Below, one piece after another: positions 27,769 through 36,438 of a DNA stretch of 64,000 bases (its first letter is position 1; each line of letters begins with the position of its first letter). The stretch is from JAJPKK01 sp963702755 (GTDB taxonomy: Bacteria; Pseudomonadota; Alphaproteobacteria; Rhizobiales; Xanthobacteraceae). Made by a program: the position numbers and the translations under genes. The stretch lies in NCBI GenBank assembly GCA_963702755.1, contig CAVPDZ010000018.1:1-64000 (forward strand), written 5' to 3'. The notes under the pieces were generated by a model, which searched no databases, was not told the DNA's origin, and worked only from the letters and a program-made list of their open reading frames with translations.

Positions 27769-27849
27769 TCTGTGAGCTGTTGGGCCAACGATGCAGTGTC
27801 ATGTCGCATATGTCCGTTACCGGACATGCAATCGACGATCTCATCGACA

Positions 27850-28050
27850 AGCGCCCCAGCGAAGCGTAGCCTCCTCTCCGATGATCGAACGATTGTCGCG
27901 TCCTATCCGACGTGACAAGCGTGGTTGCGCGAGCACACGCCCCTGGTTGCCGAAATCCACCTGCTCGACGCCGGCCATTTCGCTTTAGACGAGAAGAACG
28001 ACGAGATCGCGAGTCTTATTCTTGCGTTCTTGGCAGAATATTCGGTCTGA
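27850..28050 (+). pseudogene. Remnant of an alpha/beta-hydrolase gene
   Basis: One frame reads DDRTIVASYPT, a TGA stop, QAWLREHTPLVAEIHLLDAG and HFALDEKNDEIASLILAFL before TGA 28048-28050. LLDAGHFALDE is the catalytic-His end of haloalkane-dehalogenase-like hydrolases. The piece that should lie between WLREHTP and EIHLL (about 30 residues with the catalytic acid) is missing, and a stop interrupts it. Only the C-terminal end remains. Confidence 0.6.
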
Positions 28051-28116
28051 CCGATCGGTAGATTGGTCGATGCGCCTCTTAACTTCACATCCGCCGCATC
28101 CGAACAGGAGTCGTCC

Positions 28117-28586
28117 ATGAGCGAAGTACAAGTCGGGCAAAAAAGCTATCAGATGCCGCCGCAGGATGGGATTTCCATCGCGCACTTTATCGTCGTCGCC
28201 GACGTCGAACGTTCGCTTCGATTTTACGAAAAGGTGTTCGGAGGCCGCGTTCTCAGCAGAGGCGACAGCAAAGGCGCGCCAGGTTACCTCCAGATCGCGA
28301 ACACGTGGCTCATTGTCAACGTCGGGGGCGGTCCGACACCCGACAAACCAACGGTAACGCTCAACGTCCCCGCCGATCCCGATAAAGTCAGCAGCTTCTG
28401 AATATCCGCGTTGCGGATATTCAAGCGTGTTATGAACTGTGGCGAAGTCGCGGAGCCGAATTCATCACCGAGCCGAAGCCCAAATACGGCGAGACGCGCT
28501 GCTACATTCGCGATCCCGACGGCTACATTATAGAGATTGGGCAAAGCAACCCTGGGAATCGCTTACGGCTAGAGAGAGGCCCATGA
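28117..28586 (+). CDS. VOC (glyoxalase/bleomycin-resistance) family protein, one frameshift
   Basis: MSEVQVGQKSYQMPPQDGIS leads into SIAHFIVVADVERSLRFYEK and VFGGRVLSRGDSKGAP, the first beta-alpha-beta-beta-beta module. Near 28,397 the frame changes and the second module continues NIRVADIQACYELWRSRGAE and YIRDPDGYIIEIGQ. Metal ligands would be H in AHFIV and E in IIEIG. Family roles include lyases, dioxygenases and resistance proteins. The stop overlaps the next start (ATGA). Confidence 0.8.
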
Positions 28587-28936
28587 AGTCCCAGAGGGAT
28601 GGCATCAACCCGGCGGCCGAGCCAAGCGGAACAGGCTGCGTCGAATGTTTAGCTTCGCGACGATGGTGGTTTCATCTTCGCCGATGCGCCGAATGCGGTC
28701 ACATCGGCTGCTGCGATAGCTCACCAAACCAGCATGCATCGAAACACAGCGTCGCTACGGGGCATCCGGTCATCACGAGCTTCGAGCCGGGCGAGCGGTG
28801 GTTTTACGACTACCGAACGGAAGAATTCTTCGCCGGCCCGAAGCTCAAGACGCCTCACGCGCATCCGTTGGATCAACCGGCGCCAGGACCGGCCGGAGCA
28901 GTTCCTTCAAACTGGCAAACGCTGCTTCACGAATAA
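28583..28936 (+). CDS. UBP-type zinc-finger protein
   Basis: 117 residues. CVECLASRRWWFHLRRCAEC is followed by GHIGCCDSSPNQHASKHSVA and TGHPVITSFEPGERWFYDY, matching the zf-UBP ubiquitin-binding zinc finger (C-x2-C, C-x2-C, GCCD, H-x3-H, TGHP). Bacterial stand-alone versions are common in actinobacteria and rhizobia with unknown role. Translationally coupled to the VOC gene by ATGA. Confidence 0.85.
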   Translation: MKSQRDGINPAAEPSGTGCVECLASRRWWFHLRRCAECGHIGCCDSSPNQHASKHSVATGHPVITSFEPGERWFYDYRTEEFFAGPKLKTPHAHPLDQPAPGPAGAVPSNWQTLLHE

Positions 28937-29119
28937 GCCGGCGCACGTGCCGCGATCTGCGCGACATTCGGTTGCCGCGCAGCCGTCACGGGCGGCATGA
29001 TTTTGCAATGATAGCGTCAGCAGAGTTCCGAACCGCACTGAAGAGCCTTCTAGGGCTCGCGATCAATGATTAAGGAAACTGAGCCTTTCGGCTGAAAGCG
29101 ACGCAAGCTGCACCAGCAG

Positions 29120-29596
29120 CTAGGCGCGTTCGTCAGGTTCGCCATTGCCCTCGAGTTTTCCTCGCAGCGCGGTGACCACGCGACGAACCGTGTCGATGTC
29201 TTTGACCAACAGCCCATCAGCGAGGCCGTTGACCCAAGGGCCCTGCAAGTCCATCGCGGCCTCGAAGGTCCGCCTGCCCTTCTCGGTCAGCACGATGAGC
29301 TGGGCGCGCCGATGATGCGGGTTGACCTCGAAGGCGACGAGGCCCTCTTTGTGCAGGTCATTGATGATCCGCTGCACGTTTTGACGATTGGCGCCTAGCG
29401 CCCGCGCGAGCCACGCCGCCGGCAGCGGCCGTTCGGCGGCGATGATCGCGCCAAGCATCTGCCAGCGTGCGCTCGTCAATCCAAGCGGCGCGACCAGCCG
29501 ATCGCCGGCCGTCAACAGCAGGCTCGCCGTCCTGAACAGGTCAAGCATGAGGTCGGTCAGGGCTTCGCCCGCCGGCGTTCGTTTAATCTTTCTCAT
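29120..29596 (-). CDS. MarR family transcriptional regulator
   Basis: 158 residues. Winged helix-turn-helix: GLTSARWQMLGAIIAAERPL, LPAAWLARALGANRQNVQRI followed by INDLHKEGLVAFEVNPHHRR, then AQLIVLTEKGRRTFEAAMDL and long C-terminal dimerisation helices. It is divergent from the monooxygenase gene and shares with it a 100-base gap holding a palindrome over the promoter. Likely a ligand-released repressor of the monooxygenase and membrane protein pair. Confidence 0.92.
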   Translation of the reverse strand: MRKIKRTPAGEALTDLMLDLFRTASLLLTAGDRLVAPLGLTSARWQMLGAIIAAERPLPAAWLARALGANRQNVQRIINDLHKEGLVAFEVNPHHRRAQLIVLTEKGRRTFEAAMDLQGPWVNGLADGLLVKDIDTVRRVVTALRGKLEGNGEPDERA

Positions 29597-29615
29597 TCGT
29601 CACCATAGATCACTA

Positions 29616-29643
29616 TTGACATTATGATGTCAATTCGTATGTA
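29616..29643 (+). promoter_or_regulatory. Promoter overlapped by palindrome TTGACAT-N4-ATGTCAA
   Basis: The -35 TTGACA (29616-29621) and -10 TATGTA (29638-29643) have a 16-base spacer, directed at the monooxygenase gene. The perfect palindrome ttgacat/atgtcaa (29616-29633) covers the -35, an ideal site for the divergent MarR protein to block RNA polymerase. Confidence 0.65.
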
Positions 29644-29692
29644 TGCATCAGATCATATCGACATCATGCAACCAAATGGAAGGGAGCCCTTC

Positions 29693-30061
29693 ATGTCACT
29701 GCTGCGCCCTCTCGACCCCGCCTTCCCGATCGAACGCCAGATCGCGATCGACGCCGGCCCCGTGGTGTTGGTGAACCTGTTTACGCTGGATCAGGCGGAC
29801 GAAGAGACCTTTCTCAAAGTCTGGGCGGACGACGCCGCCTTCATGAAACGCCAGCCGGGCTTCATCTCCACCCAGCTTCACCGCGCGATCGGCGACTCAC
29901 CGACCTACTTGAATTATGCCGTCTGGGAAACGAACGCCGATTTCCGCGCCGCGTTCACGCACCCGGAGTTCAGGGCGAAACTCTCGGCCTATCCATCCTC
30001 CGCTGTCGCGTCTCCACACCTGTTCCGCAAGGTCGCAGTGCCCGGCATCTGCGTCGCGTAG
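29693..30061 (+). CDS. Antibiotic biosynthesis monooxygenase (ABM) family protein
   Basis: 122 residues from ATG 29693 (MSLLRPLDPAFPIERQIAID), which has GGGAG upstream. GPVVLVNLFTLDQADEETFL, KRQPGFISTQLHRAIGDSPT and YAVWETNADFRAAFTHPEFR are typical of the dimeric ferredoxin-like ABM fold, which supports cofactor-free oxidation of quinol-like compounds. Presumed target of the MarR regulator. Confidence 0.85.
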   Translation: MSLLRPLDPAFPIERQIAIDAGPVVLVNLFTLDQADEETFLKVWADDAAFMKRQPGFISTQLHRAIGDSPTYLNYAVWETNADFRAAFTHPEFRAKLSAYPSSAVASPHLFRKVAVPGICVA

Positions 30062-30088
30062 CTCGCCGTGCGGGAGAGGCAAAACGCC

Positions 30089-30535
30089 ATGACCAAGATT
30101 ATCCATCCGGTCGCCGGTGCGCTCGCGCTGCTCACGATCGCGACCTTCTGGCTCTCGACGGCCGCCAGCGAGCTGTTCGCGTCACACGCCGTCGTGACGA
30201 CGGTGAAAACGGCGATACCGTGGGGCTTTCTGCTGCTTATTCCGGCGCTGGCGGCGGCCGGAGGCTCGGGCTTTGCGCTGGCAAAGGGGCGGCGGGCCGG
30301 GCCGATCGGTGCGAAGATCAGGCGCATGCCGCTCATCGCCGCCAACGGCATCCTTATTCTCATTCCGTGCGCGCTCTTCCTTGCCTTCAAGGCGCGAGCC
30401 GCGGAGTTCGATACGGCGTTCTACGCGGTACAGGCGCTTGAACTCGTCGCGGGCGCGGCGAACATGACGCTGCTCAGCCTCAACGTGCGCGATGGGCTCA
30501 GGATGAAAGGTTTTCTCCGCCCCCAGACGAGCTGA
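30089..30535 (+). CDS. Four-helix membrane protein of unknown function
   Basis: 148 residues from ATG 30089. Helices: VAGALALLTIATFWLSTAAS, IPWGFLLLIPALAAAGGSGF, LIAANGILILIPCALFLAF and YAVQALELVAGAANMTLLSL. It starts 28 bases after the monooxygenase stop and is likely in the same MarR-controlled transcript. The layout resembles small heme-free membrane proteins found with redox genes, but I cannot name a family. Confidence 0.7.
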   Translation: MTKIIHPVAGALALLTIATFWLSTAASELFASHAVVTTVKTAIPWGFLLLIPALAAAGGSGFALAKGRRAGPIGAKIRRMPLIAANGILILIPCALFLAFKARAAEFDTAFYAVQALELVAGAANMTLLSLNVRDGLRMKGFLRPQTS

Positions 30536-30694
30536 GCGCCGAACCCGGACCCGGGTCTAGCCGGATCGGCATGGAAAGGTGGTCAAAGCGAAGGCGGATC
30601 CCCGCCACAGGCGATGTTGCAGCGACTTGACGACGCAACTGGACGTGGCAAGGTCCTTCGCGGAACTCGCCACGGCTCTTTGCAGGATCAGCAA

Positions 30695-31319
30695 ATGAAG
30701 GCGTTCATTTGCGAACAAAACGTAGTTCATTTTACAAGACTTTTGAGCGAGGCGACCGACCCGCATCTCCGTCGCACGCTCCAATCCCTGTTGTCGTCGG
30801 CAAAGCGCGAGCTTGCAATTTCCCACGCGACGACAGCTGGGGCCGACGCTTTACCAATCGGGCGAAGGCAATCTCTCGAAGGAGTGAGGCGACAGGTTCA
30901 GGCTGAATTTGATTCATCGCCGCATCCATACATGCTTTTGGACCCCGGCCCCGGTTTGCAGATCGTTGACATCAACGATGCCTACGCGAGCGCGACCTTG
31001 ACTCAGCCGGGCCGATGTCGTCGGAAAGTCGCTGTTCGATATATTCCCGGACAATCCTGAAGACGAGTTCGCCGATGGTGTGAGCAATTTGTACGCATCA
31101 TTGCGAACCGTGGCCCAGACCGGGCAGCCACACGCCATGGCGGTGCAACGCTATGACATACGGGACCCCAGCGGTCAGTTCGTCGAACGCCACTGGCAGC
31201 CCATAAATACGCCGATACATGACGGAGAGGGCCATTTGATTTTTTTATTGCATCACGTCGAGGACGTGACTGAACAAGCGGTGTCGTCCTCACCCGAAAG
31301 GCAGAGCAAGAGCGACTAG
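30695..31319 (+). CDS. PAS-domain protein, one frameshift
   Basis: From ATG 30695 a helical N-terminus (HFTRLLSEATDPHLRRTLQS) leads to a PAS fold: SPHPYMLLDPGPGLQIVDIN then DAYASATLTQ. Near 31,010 the frame changes and the PAS domain goes on SLFDIFPDNPEDEFADGVSN, AMAVQRYDIRDPSGQFVERH and WQPINTPIHDGEGHLIFLLH followed by HVEDVTE, the usual PAS end. No kinase, GGEEF or EAL domain follows, so it is a stand-alone sensor or the lost N-terminus of a kinase. Confidence 0.75.
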
Positions 31320-31681
31320 GACCGGTAACGCAGGCATGCAGCAGAGTCGCTTTTGAAGTCAGGGCGGGACCTGATGGGCCTTTAAGGCTCACGATCGACG
31401 ACGACGGCGATAGCCCTCCGTGCGCCTGGTGCGCGCCGGAGTACCTCGACTGTCGCGCCGCAGTCCAAAGCGGATGAAATCGAAAGAGAGTTCCTCCGCA
31501 GGCGCGTGTCCGAGGACTGAACGGCGCCGAAAGAAAAAGCCCCGGCCTCATGCAGGAGCTGCGAGGACCGGGGCCGTCGACTGAAGGATTGGCGCAGTCA
31601 AAATCTCAGTGGAGAGTATGTGACAGATAGATGACAACCCCCGCGCAAATCACCTAGTTCCCTGTGGGAAGCGGGTGGTTG
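31320..31681. other. Intergenic region with one hairpin
   Basis: Apart from the hairpin at 31539-31574, no gene or regulatory motif is recognised. Confidence 0.45.
31539..31574 (-). terminator. Hairpin preceded by an A-run (possible minus-strand terminator)
   Basis: gccccggcctc (31539-31549) pairs with gaggaccggggc (31563-31574) with one bulged base; on the minus strand it is followed by TTTTTCTTTC. No leftward gene ends here, so its use is unclear. Confidence 0.4.
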
Positions 31682-32074
31682 ATGACGCGGATCATGATCC
31701 AGTGTCCTCGGCGCGGGGTGCCGGTATGGACTGGCCTTACCACGAGGTCGGTGATTTTCAATTCATTGCCGAACGTGGCGGTTCCGCTGCAATGTGACCT
31801 TTGCGGACGCGTGCATCGATGGCGGCCTCGCCAAGCCTGGTTGCACGAGGAGGCTAATCCCACCGAGAGCGCACCGGTAAATCCTCGACGCCGGCCGGGG
31901 GCACGCTCCGGTGCCGTTCAGTCTACCCGGGTAGCGATAGCCCGCCGCCGCGAAAATCGTGTCTTGGCTGTGCATGGCGATGCCGGCAGGCGGAACATGG
32001 TCTGCACCACCAGACCATCAATACAGCTTGCCGCTTTCGCGATGTCCCGGCTCGCGGTGATGCGGCAGCTCTGA
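31682..32074 (+). CDS. Small zinc-ribbon-like protein with extended C-terminus
   Basis: The first ~60 residues (MTRIMIQCPRRGVPVWTGLT, VAVPLQCDLCGRVHRWRPRQ followed by AWLHEE) match a small conserved Rhizobiales protein that normally ends soon after AWxxE. Here the frame runs on for some 70 low-complexity residues to TGA 32072-32074, which suggests that the original stop was lost by mutation or indel. The C-x2-C...H site suggests metal binding. Related to the protein at 16884-17066. Confidence 0.55.
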   Translation: MTRIMIQCPRRGVPVWTGLTTRSVIFNSLPNVAVPLQCDLCGRVHRWRPRQAWLHEEANPTESAPVNPRRRPGARSGAVQSTRVAIARRRENRVLAVHGDAGRRNMVCTTRPSIQLAAFAMSRLAVMRQL

Positions 32075-32237
32075 CGCAACCCGCGTCCACGCTTCCACAC
32101 CGGCTCTCGTCACCACGTTTCCGAAGTTTTTTGATCTGGTCTGCAACGACCTTGGGGGCTTTGGCGCCATACCACGCCTTGCACGCCTTCGCGTAAACGA
32201 AGGCAATATCTTCATCATTCAGAAGCACGCGACGCAC
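32018..32237 (-). CDS. Small conserved protein, one frameshift
   Basis: VRRVLLNDEDIAFVYAKACK then AWYGAKAPKVVADQIKKLRK, and after a frame change near 32,105, GVEAWTRVASELPHHREPGH. The helical pattern with W-Y-G and GVEAW-x-VA-E matches a short family found in multiple copies in rhizobia (function unknown). A GTG start at 32237 is assumed. Its 3' end overlaps the tail of the oppositely oriented zinc-ribbon gene. Confidence 0.5.
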
Positions 32238-32427
32238 TCCATGCGCAGGGATCACAGGAAGCGACTGATTTGATGCCGGCTAGGAAGTCCGGAACTCAAA
32301 ATAGCAGCTTCCGCGTGTGACGGAAGGGCGACGATCAACCGCAGGCGGTCATGTTGTTTGGCGCTGGATCGTAGCCTACGGTCGTACCTATTGACGGCTG
32401 GGGCATTGTTTTCACGTGTATGATGGA

Positions 32428-32652
32428 ATGAGCCGCGCTCAATTCGAGCGCCTGTTGACGTTGCGCTTGGAGAGGCTCCGTCTCGGAACCGCTCAGAAAG
32501 TGAAGCGGCTCCTGGGACGGGCGTGGCGCAAAATCGTCGACGAGATGTACGAGCGGAACGCCGAACGCCTCGCCAAGAACCAGTTCGCCGCCGTGGTCAT
32601 CGAGTGCGCCGACGCGATCAACAGCTTGTCGAAGAGCGTCAAGGCAGAGTGA
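32428..32652 (+). CDS. Small helical protein of unknown function
   Basis: 74 residues (MSRAQFERLLTLRLERLRLG through AAVVIECADAINSLSKSVKA), all-helical and basic. A GTG 12 bases upstream is an alternative start. No clear ribosome-binding site, so this may not be a real gene. Confidence 0.4.
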   Translation: MSRAQFERLLTLRLERLRLGTAQKVKRLLGRAWRKIVDEMYERNAERLAKNQFAAVVIECADAINSLSKSVKAE

Positions 32653-33053
32653 TACCGACGACCAGCGCGCTCCCGCGAGCGACGACGGAAGACTTCTCCA
32701 CATGCTGTGAACAACCAAGGTTTCGCCACGCGCCAACCTTGGGGCTGCCGGATTGCGCGGCGAACTTACCAGCGGCGGGGGCACAAGCGCTGATCCGGCA
32801 ACGCGCGGGGGGAAGTTCTGCGTACCGGGGGAGCATTGGCGAGATCGGTTGCTGGCTCCCGCCCTTCTGCATAGCGCGTGCCGAAATCAATAGGCGCGGA
32901 GCGCAGGCAGATCAGCTGATCGCAAATCTCAGCCGTGCTCGTGATCGCAAGCGCCTCGATACGCCCCAGTTCTGGCCGGCCTGGATGCCCGTAAAGAAGC
33001 TTGCAACTGGTGTAGAACCAATTGCAACGATACAAAGCATCGGGCGCGATCTT
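32653..33053. other. Intergenic region without a recognised gene
   Basis: 400 bases upstream of the repeat membrane protein. A long frame is open through it but has no start signal or family pattern. The palindrome agatcagctgatcg lies near 32,910. Confidence 0.4.
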
Positions 33054-33824
33054 ATGACTAGCGTAATAAGCCGCGGCGAAAGCAAGGTGCCCGAGGTCAC
33101 TCTCGGGTTCTGGGCGATCAAGATTCTCGCCACAACACTCGGAGAGACTGGCGGCGACACCGTCACGATGACATTGAACTGGGGCTACTTGGCCGGTACC
33201 GCTCTCTTCTTGGTGCTTCTCGTTTTGCTGGTGATCGCGCAGATTATCGCGAAGAAATTCCACTCGGCGCTCTATTGGGCAACCATCGTCGCTTCCACGA
33301 CCTTCGGCACGACAATGGCCGATTTCGCAGATCGTTCGCTTGGCATTGGCTATGCGGGAGGTGCGACGCTGCTCCTTGTGTGCCTGCTGATCATTCTCGC
33401 GCTGTGGTACCGCTCGGAGGGTACCGTATCGGTGAACACCGTCAGCACGCCAAAGGTCGAAGCCTTCTATTGGGGGGCCATCACCTTTTCGCAGACCCTC
33501 GGCACCGCGCTCGGCGATTGGATGGCCGACGACACCGGCCTCGGTTACATCGGGGGCGCCTTGGTCTTCGCCACAGCCCTCGCCATCGTGGCAGGGCTCT
33601 ATTTCCTAACGAATGTGTCGCGGGTGCTGCTGTTCTGGGCGGCATTCATTCTCACGCGGCCGCTGGGCGCTACAGTCGGAGATTTTCTCGATAAACCCGT
33701 GGATGAGGGCGGTCTTGATTTAAGCCGCCCGATCGCGTCCGCGATCATCGCGGCACTGATGATCCTGCTGCTGCTTATTCTGCCTCAACGCCCCGGACGA
33801 CATCCGGCTGCATCCGAGAAATAA
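33054..33824 (+). CDS. Multi-pass membrane protein with four internal repeats (COG4705-like)
   Basis: 256 residues from ATG 33054. Four modules each carry FW/YW-A-I...T-x-G-x-x-x-D followed by a GY-x-GG turn and a hydrophobic helix: LGETGGD, FGTTMADFADRSLGIGYAGG, LGTALGDWMADDTGLGYIGG and LGATVGDFLDKPVDEGG. Eight transmembrane helices are expected, with the conserved Asp residues near membrane ends. The family is uncharacterised; the conserved acidic residues would suit cation binding or transport. Intact and monocistronic. Confidence 0.82.
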   Translation: MTSVISRGESKVPEVTLGFWAIKILATTLGETGGDTVTMTLNWGYLAGTALFLVLLVLLVIAQIIAKKFHSALYWATIVASTTFGTTMADFADRSLGIGYAGGATLLLVCLLIILALWYRSEGTVSVNTVSTPKVEAFYWGAITFSQTLGTALGDWMADDTGLGYIGGALVFATALAIVAGLYFLTNVSRVLLFWAAFILTRPLGATVGDFLDKPVDEGGLDLSRPIASAIIAALMILLLLILPQRPGRHPAASEK

Positions 33825-34154
33825 CGAAACACGATTTGCCGCGCGGGCCTTCCCCGCGTTGGGCAAAGTGCTGCGCTGCAGCGTGTTCAGCTGTTTGAGC
33901 CCCGGCGATCGAGGGGCGTCCCCGCCCCTTGTCGCTCGGGTCTTGCCCTTTGCAGCGATTATCAAACCGGTTGCGCACCGCCGCGATGGCCTCACTGCGT
34001 AGGGCATTTCCTGACATCGCGTGTCTCAGGTTCATTAACCCCTTACGGGAATAACGGCCACGCGACATGAGACGCTCGCGGTTCGAGCTGACTTGGGCAG
34101 GCGCGCAGCGAGTGGGCTCTTACCGCGCCACATCGCCTGACGGTCACTGCCGCA
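33825..34154. other. Intergenic region without a recognised gene
   Basis: 330 bases; no repeats or small gene seen. Should contain the promoter of the receiver gene. Confidence 0.45.
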
Positions 34155-34691
34155 ATGGTCCAAATCGATTTTGGTGCTCTCACATTTGTCGTCATCGACG
34201 ACAGTGCGCCGATGCGACGCATCGTGCGCACCGTCCTGCACGGGTTTGGCTCTCGCCATGTCTACGAAGCGGAAGACGGCGCCGCCGGCCTTGAGGCTTT
34301 TCTGCACTATGCCCCGGACATCATCATTTCCGACTGGGTGATGCCGGTGTTCGGCGGGCTCGAATTGACCGGCGTGATCCGCCAACCGGGCTCCAATCCG
34401 AATCCGTTCGTGCCCATCATCATGCTGACGGGCTACACCGAAAAAAGCCGCGTTATCGAGGCCCGTGATGCCGGCGTCACCGAGTTCCTGGCGAAGCCGT
34501 TCTCACCGAAAGCGCTTTACCAGAGGATCCTCAACATCGTGATCAACCCGCGCTCCTTCATCAAATCGAAGCGTTACTTCGGGCCGGACCGGCGGCGGAC
34601 CAGGGGCATCAATTACACCGGCCCGGAACGTCGCAAGGGCAACGCCGAGATCATCGACCGGTCGGCCTCGTTTGCGAAGGTGAAGGGCTGA
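34155..34691 (+). CDS. Stand-alone response-regulator receiver protein
   Basis: 178 residues. CheY-like receiver with acidic pocket D15-D16 (VVIDDSAPMRR), phosphoacceptor D60 (IIISDWVMP), Thr in IIMLTGYTE and Lys in FLAKPFSP. It is followed by a ~50-residue basic tail with two RRR motifs (FGPDRRRTRGINYTGPERRK). There is no DNA-binding or enzymatic output domain and no kinase gene nearby, so it must act by protein contact; the tail may bind a partner. Confidence 0.88.
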   Translation: MVQIDFGALTFVVIDDSAPMRRIVRTVLHGFGSRHVYEAEDGAAGLEAFLHYAPDIIISDWVMPVFGGLELTGVIRQPGSNPNPFVPIIMLTGYTEKSRVIEARDAGVTEFLAKPFSPKALYQRILNIVINPRSFIKSKRYFGPDRRRTRGINYTGPERRKGNAEIIDRSASFAKVKG

Positions 34692-34991
34692 GTCGGGTCG
34701 ACACCTGGCCAAAGAAGGAAGCCAGAACAACTGCAGGACGTCGGCAGCTTGTGGCGGCTCGCTCTAATGCTGATGAAAGGGTACGTCCTGAAACTGCGGG
34801 TCTGCTCATAAAGCGAAATTTCATCGCCGCGGCAGGCGATGCAACGCCGACTACGTCCAGCACCAGATCGAATATCGCCTGGGCGGTCGGGAGACGATCC
34901 CACACCCCGGTAATGGGCTCGGTGAGTTTATCTAAGCGAGTATTAAGCAGTGACGCGATACAAAAAGCCATCGCCCTAGGATCGCGGATAA
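34692..34991. other. Intergenic region without a recognised gene
   Basis: 300 bases, frames open on both strands but no start signal or conserved pattern. Confidence 0.4.
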
Positions 34992-35333
34992 ATGCGCACG
35001 ACAAGAAAACGCCGGGAATGGATGTTCGCCCTCGGTATTATGGCGGTGTTCTCGGCTGCGGCATTTTTTCTGCTCGGCGATCGTCTCGGCGCTCCAACCC
35101 CAAGCGGCACGAACGGCGTGACCAGTGCGCGTTTCGATCGCTCCGAGGCTGCGAACGGGTCCGGCACTATCGTCAGGCGCGAGCACGGTCAGTGTCGGCA
35201 AGTGAAGTTCGACAAAGTGACCGGTGAGATCCAGGACAATTCCGTTGGTCCGTGCCCGGAGGGCATAGGAATGACTGCGAATTCGACCGAGGGTCGAATG
35301 CAATCGATCCGCGAAACGTTTTCAGGCCGATAA
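34992..35333 (+). CDS. Single-span membrane protein of unknown function
   Basis: 113 residues. MRTTRKRREWMFALGIMAVF continues as SAAAFFLLGD, one transmembrane helix after a basic start (inside), then a periplasmic domain with CRQVKFDKVTGEIQDNSVGP followed by CPEG, two cysteines likely bonded. AGGA is 10 bases before the ATG. The KFDK-TGE pattern is common in short Bradyrhizobium proteins of unknown role. Its end is 53 bases from the convergent diguanylate cyclase. Confidence 0.65.
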   Translation: MRTTRKRREWMFALGIMAVFSAAAFFLLGDRLGAPTPSGTNGVTSARFDRSEAANGSGTIVRREHGQCRQVKFDKVTGEIQDNSVGPCPEGIGMTANSTEGRMQSIRETFSGR

Positions 35334-35386
35334 CTTCGATTGCGCGACGAGGCCCTGACCGGAGCACAGCGCCAACGGTCAGCCGA

Positions 35387-36438
35387 TTACGCAGCATCGC
35401 CTTGCAGGGCCGGAAGCGTGGCGTCATGCCTGGTGCAATTGCGACCGGCGCGCTTGGCCTCGTAGAGACAGGAATCAGCACGTTCGATGATCTGGCGCGG
35501 CCATTCACCGGACCTGTGCGCGGCGACGCCAATCGATACCGTAATCCGGCCAGACTCTCGCCGGTTGAGCGCTTGCGAAGTTCGCGGCCCGCTATGCGCT
35601 CGCGAATCTGGTCCGACAGTTTGGCCGCATTTTGCAATGTCGTGTCGGGAAGGATCACGGCGAATTCTTCGCCGCCAAACCGCGCGACGATGTCCTGGCC
35701 CTTGATGGTCTGCTTGAGGGACGAGGCGACAAGCGTCAAAACGCTGTCGCCAACGAGGTGGCCGAAGCGATCGTTGAAGCTCTTGAAGTGGTCGATGTCG
35801 ACCATCAACAAGCAAAAGCTGAAGGAACCCGAATCGGCCCGGCTGCACGCTTCTTCGATCGCCTTATCGAAGCTCCGGCGGTTGCTGAGCCCGGTGATTG
35901 CATCGCGGTTTGCCTCAACCATCGAGGTTGCAAGCGATTTCTGCAGCGTCTCCATTTCGAGCTTTGCCATCGTCAGCCGCTGTTCAAGAGCGGCATGACG
36001 GTTCTCCACCGCTCGCAAAGACCGAACCAGCGCGTCGGCAACCGCTCGAATGGAATCTTGATCGGCCGGCTGGCTCAACCGTTGAGATGCCTTTGCGCAA
36101 TCGTTGCGGTCCCGGGCTGTCGACACCACAAATTCGCCGAGCATCCCGACGATCGAATCGATCTCGCCGGATATTTCAGTGACCGTGCGGTCAGCCTGGG
36201 CGTTGAGGCGCGAGGACGAGAGGTACTCGTCGTAGATATCGCCAAGCTCGCTCAACGGCAGCGATCCGTTTTCTTCGAGCACACGGTTGATTTGCCGGTT
36301 CATCTCCGGATTCCATCCCGCCGCATACGAGTACCAAAGCTCGTATCCGGAAGGATCGGCGGGCAGAGCGAGCGCCCTGATCTTCTCCAGCGCCTTCTCG
36401 GCCAACATAAGCGTGTATTGGTGGTCGCCACTCGCCAT
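35387..36438 (-). CDS. Diguanylate cyclase (GGEEF), one frameshift
   Basis: Makes cyclic di-GMP from two GTP. Start ATG 36438 (MASGDHQYTLMLAEKALEKI). An N-terminal ~170-residue helical sensor-like region precedes ANRDAITGLSNRRSFDKAIE, DIDHFKSFNDRFGHLVGDSV and the active site ARFGGEEFAVILP (about residues 252-264). Near 35,560 the frame changes and the domain finishes TVSIGVAAHRSGEW, RADSCLYEAKRAGRN. The usual inhibitory RxxD motif before GGEEF is KGQD here, so c-di-GMP feedback inhibition is probably absent. Confidence 0.85.

Noticed and set aside
31003..31551. A minus-strand frame over the PAS gene
   Set aside because: Antisense to the second half of the PAS domain; no family pattern.
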